Assembly: GCA_003509065.1 (NCBI GenBank)
Contig: DODG01000276.1
Location: forward strand, 1 to 9,875
Length of the DNA stretch: 9,875 nt
Direction: 5' to 3'
Origin: Acidobacteriota bacterium
Lineage (GTDB): Bacteria > Acidobacteriota > Vicinamibacteria > Vicinamibacterales > UBA823
The translations under genes and the position numbers were made by a program. Numbering within the stretch: position 1 is the stretch's first letter; every line of letters starts with the position of its first letter. Shown here in pieces: positions 7,492 to 9,875 of the stretch. A model generated the notes under the pieces. The model was not told where the DNA came from and ran no database searches. It worked only from the letters and a program-made list of their open reading frames with translations.

Positions 7492-8964
7492 ATGGCCAAT
7501 CAATCACCTCGCGTGCGGTTCGCACCTTCACCAACCGGTTTTTTGCATGTAGGCGGGGCTCGAACCGCACTATTTAATTGGTTGTACGCGCGACGTTATG
7601 GCGGTGTATTTATTCTTCGAATTGAGGATACCGATAACGATCGTTCGTCATCCGACATGGTGAAGGGCATTCTCGAAGGATTACAATGGTTAGGTCTTGA
7701 TTGGGACGAAGGCCCTAACGTAGATGGTCCGCATGGTCCGTATTTCCAATCTCAACGGCTAACTAAGTACCGTCTTGCTGTCGAGAAATTAGTTTCGACT
7801 GGCCTAGCCTATTATTGTTATTGCTTACCGGATGAATTAAAGCGAAAGCGTGAGGCCGCTCAGGCTGCGGGTGGTGCTTGGCGATATGATCGAACCTGCC
7901 TTGACCTAACACCTGAAGCGATCGCCGCGCACGAGACCAAGAAAACGCCTCGGGCGGTACGTTTTAAAGTACCGCGTGGCCGAACCAGTTTTAAAGATGT
8001 CGTTCGTGGGACGATCGACATTGATAATCAGACACTTGAAGACTTTGTTCTGACGCGCTCTGATGGTTCTCCGACGTACCATTTGTCGGTGGTAGTTGAC
8101 GACATCGATATGGCAATTACTGATGTTGTTCGTGGCGACGATCATACCTCCAACACTCCCAAGCAGGTCTTGCTCTACAAAGCTCTTGATGCCGATTTAC
8201 CTCGATTTGCTCATGTGCCGCTGATTTTTGGATCAGATAAGAAACGTCTCAGCAAACGCCATGGTGCCACGTCGGTCAGCGACTATCAGTTCCGTGGGTA
8301 TTTGCCAGATGCAATGGTGAATTTTTTATCGCTACTCGGTTGGTCGTCTGGTGACGACCAGGAAGTATTTACACGAGACGCACTAGTGCAGACTTTTAGT
8401 CTCGAAGGAATCAATAGTGGGAAGGCAATCTTTGATCATGACAAGCTAGCATGGCTGAATGGCCAACACATTCGCTTGATGTCTGCGGAGGCAATCATTA
8501 ACCACATTGAATCTTTCCTTAGAAAGGCCGGTGTTTGGCATGACTCCTACGCCACAGCCGGTAAGAAGCGTGCTTGGTTGGGTTGTGTAGTTGATTTATT
8601 AAAGGCGCGCGCGCGTTATTTGGAAGACTTTGTCGAGTACGGGCAGCCGTTTTTTGTAGATACTGTGACCTACGATCCCGAGGCAGTGACAAAACGACTG
8701 TTGGTTCCTGGGCTTAGAGAGTACGTGGCTGCTTTAAAGAATGCTTACACTCAGCTTGATCAATTCGATTCGGATTCCCTAGAAAGAACCCTTCGTGCCG
8801 TTGCTGAGGCGCAGAACATCAAAGCTGGAATCCTGATGCATGCGACCCGTATTGCCGTATCGGGTCGCATGGTTGGTCCAGGGTTATTCGAAATGATTGA
8901 ACTAATCGGTCGCGAACGTACTTGTGAACGCCTTGACGAACTTCGAAAGTTTTTAGCTGACTAG
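7492..8964 (+). CDS. gltX: glutamyl-tRNA synthetase
   Basis: GltX is a cytoplasmic class I aminoacyl-tRNA synthetase that loads glutamate onto tRNA-Glu. With the ATG at 7492 it has 490 residues (E. coli: 471). The catalytic fold shows VRFAPSPTGFLHVGGART, where H19-V-G-G is the HIGH signature, and K251-R-L-S-K255 followed by RHG is the KMSKS signature. A zinc-binding knuckle is suggested by Cys109, Cys111 and Cys136, spaced as in the E. coli enzyme, with Asp138 where E. coli has a histidine ligand. The C-terminal third is the helical anticodon-binding part. An in-frame GTG at 7462 would add ten residues unlike the family, so the ATG, two residues or so before the usual beginning, is preferred; its ribosome binding site is weak. 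I cannot tell whether it is specific for tRNA-Glu or also charges tRNA-Gln. It converges with the dsbA-like gene, 44 bases away. Confidence 0.96.
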   Translation: MANQSPRVRFAPSPTGFLHVGGARTALFNWLYARRYGGVFILRIEDTDNDRSSSDMVKGILEGLQWLGLDWDEGPNVDGPHGPYFQSQRLTKYRLAVEKLVSTGLAYYCYCLPDELKRKREAAQAAGGAWRYDRTCLDLTPEAIAAHETKKTPRAVRFKVPRGRTSFKDVVRGTIDIDNQTLEDFVLTRSDGSPTYHLSVVVDDIDMAITDVVRGDDHTSNTPKQVLLYKALDADLPRFAHVPLIFGSDKKRLSKRHGATSVSDYQFRGYLPDAMVNFLSLLGWSSGDDQEVFTRDALVQTFSLEGINSGKAIFDHDKLAWLNGQHIRLMSAEAIINHIESFLRKAGVWHDSYATAGKKRAWLGCVVDLLKARARYLEDFVEYGQPFFVDTVTYDPEAVTKRLLVPGLREYVAALKNAYTQLDQFDSDSLERTLRAVAEAQNIKAGILMHATRIAVSGRMVGPGLFEMIELIGRERTCERLDELRKFLAD

Positions 8965-9008
8965 AGGCTGATAGCTGTAGAATCCACAACCTGCCGTTTG
9001 ATGAGTGA

Positions 9009-9875
9009 CTACTGCGTCGCTAACTCTTCCCGAATCATTTGATCGAAAACTTCAAATGGTTGCGCACCTGAAATTAGACGGCCATTAACAAAAATTGCTG
9101 GCGTTGACGAGACACCGTAACTGTTACCCTCAGTCATGTCCTGTTGAACCAATGGTGCCATCTCTCCACTGTCTAGGCACGCGTTGAAGGTCTCTGCGTC
9201 TAGATCTTGCTGGACGGCGTATTGCTTAAGGTCATCGACGGCAAGCGCACTCTGATTGGCAAACAGCGTGTCATGATATTCCCAAAATTTACCTTGCATC
9301 CTAGCGCATTGAGCGGCCTCGGCCGCCTTGAAAGCTTGCTGATGTGTAGGTAGTGGATAATCCTTGAACACGATCCGCACTTGGTCGCCAAACGTCGCCA
9401 CAACTTGTTCAAGAACTGGACCGACTCGACCACAGAATGGGCATTGGAAGTCTGAAAATTCGACAATTTCGACAGGTGCTCCTGTCGAACCCTTAACGGG
9501 ATCGCTGTCGGCAACAGAGACTTGCTGTCTCGGGGCATCAAGCATCGTGCTGATAGATAAATTCAACCGCTCGGTTATGTCTTTGACGAGTGTTCCCCGT
9601 GCCTCTGTTTGTCTTCGTTGCAGTAGAAAGTTTCGAATTGGCTCACGCATTTCGTCCAGCGAACGACCCTGCATCTGACTTTGCAGTTGCGTGTACGTTG
9701 AGGCGATTTGCTGATCGGTGATTGGTTGCATAAGGTTAGAAAATTCTTGTTGCAATAGAGTGTCCACCGACAAGCCACGGTCCTCTGCTTCGATCTCCAG
9801 TAATCGATCGGCAATTTCTAATTCAAGAAACTGCCGCAGCGAGTCATAGCGTTCTTGAGAATTACGCATGAACGA
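9009..9875 (-). CDS. DsbA-like thioredoxin-fold protein, 5' end outside the window
   Basis: The frame stays open through the right edge, so the N-terminus, probably including a signal peptide, is missing; an ATG at 9867-9869 lies inside the visible part and starts 286 residues. From that ATG, residues 1-120 are helical and charged, with ELEIADRLLEIEAEDRGLS resembling the N-terminal helper domain of SurA/PpiC-type chaperones. Residues 125-286 form a DsbA/Com1-like thioredoxin domain: FSDFQCPFCGR with Cys143-Pro-Phe-Cys146, and a cis-proline loop SSTPAIFVNGR at Pro257. Cysteines in AAQCARMQGKFWEYH and FNACLDSG are common extra cysteines in this subfamily. It likely makes or rearranges disulfides in exported proteins. 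The partner reductant or oxidant is not visible. No obvious terminator separates it from the convergent gltX. Confidence 0.9.
   Translation of the reverse strand, partial: SFMRNSQERYDSLRQFLELEIADRLLEIEAEDRGLSVDTLLQQEFSNLMQPITDQQIASTYTQLQSQMQGRSLDEMREPIRNFLLQRRQTEARGTLVKDITERLNLSISTMLDAPRQQVSVADSDPVKGSTGAPVEIVEFSDFQCPFCGRVGPVLEQVVATFGDQVRIVFKDYPLPTHQQAFKAAEAAQCARMQGKFWEYHDTLFANQSALAVDDLKQYAVQQDLDAETFNACLDSGEMAPLVQQDMTEGNSYGVSSTPAIFVNGRLISGAQPFEVFDQMIREELATQ

Noticed and set aside
8954..8977. Repeated TAGCTG flanking the gltX stop as a terminator or recombination site
   Set aside because: The copies are direct, only six bases long, with no hairpin or T tract. This is expected by chance.

Overview
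The window is a bacterial chromosomal segment carrying the leucine biosynthesis genes, followed by translation genes and an envelope thiol-oxidoreductase gene. All four leucine-specific enzyme genes are present (leuC, leuD, leuA, leuB). A LysR-type regulator gene lies in antisense orientation between leuD and leuA. A lipoprotein amidohydrolase gene precedes leuC. A tRNA-Ser(GCU) gene and gltX follow leuB. A DsbA-like gene on the minus strand runs off the right edge. A lipoprotein signal and a periplasmic-type DsbA-like protein with an N-terminal chaperone-like helical region suggest a Gram-negative bacterium. The architecture of that last protein is one I associate with Acidobacteriota and some former deltaproteobacterial groups, but this taxonomic guess is weak. 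Base composition looks balanced and even, with no island-like break, phage gene, insertion sequence or CRISPR array.

Layout: amidohydrolase (6-1712, +), leuC (1736-3133, +), leuD (3144-3764, +), lysR-type gene (3761-4669, -), an AT-rich divergent control region (4670-4787), leuA (4788-5966, +), a 129-base gap with a possible promoter, leuB (6096-7169, +), tRNA-Ser (7257-7350, +), gltX (7492-8964, +), and the dsbA-like gene (9009 to beyond 9875, -). The only gap longer than about 300 bases between protein genes is 7170-7491, and it holds the tRNA gene.

How the genes work together: LeuA condenses 2-oxoisovalerate with acetyl-CoA. LeuC and LeuD isomerise the product as a [4Fe-4S] heterodimer. 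LeuB oxidises it to the precursor of 2-oxoisocaproate, leaving only the final transamination to an enzyme encoded elsewhere. The LysR-type regulator probably controls leuA and itself from the shared AT-rich region, where an inverted repeat sits about 65 bases upstream of the predicted leuA start of transcription, the usual position for this family.

The most notable points are a LeuA that ends right after the catalytic part, without the C-terminal domain that normally binds leucine for feedback inhibition, and the well-organised predicted operator between the regulator and leuA. I see no convincing new biological system. The window reads as mostly ordinary core metabolism with a few regulatory peculiarities.
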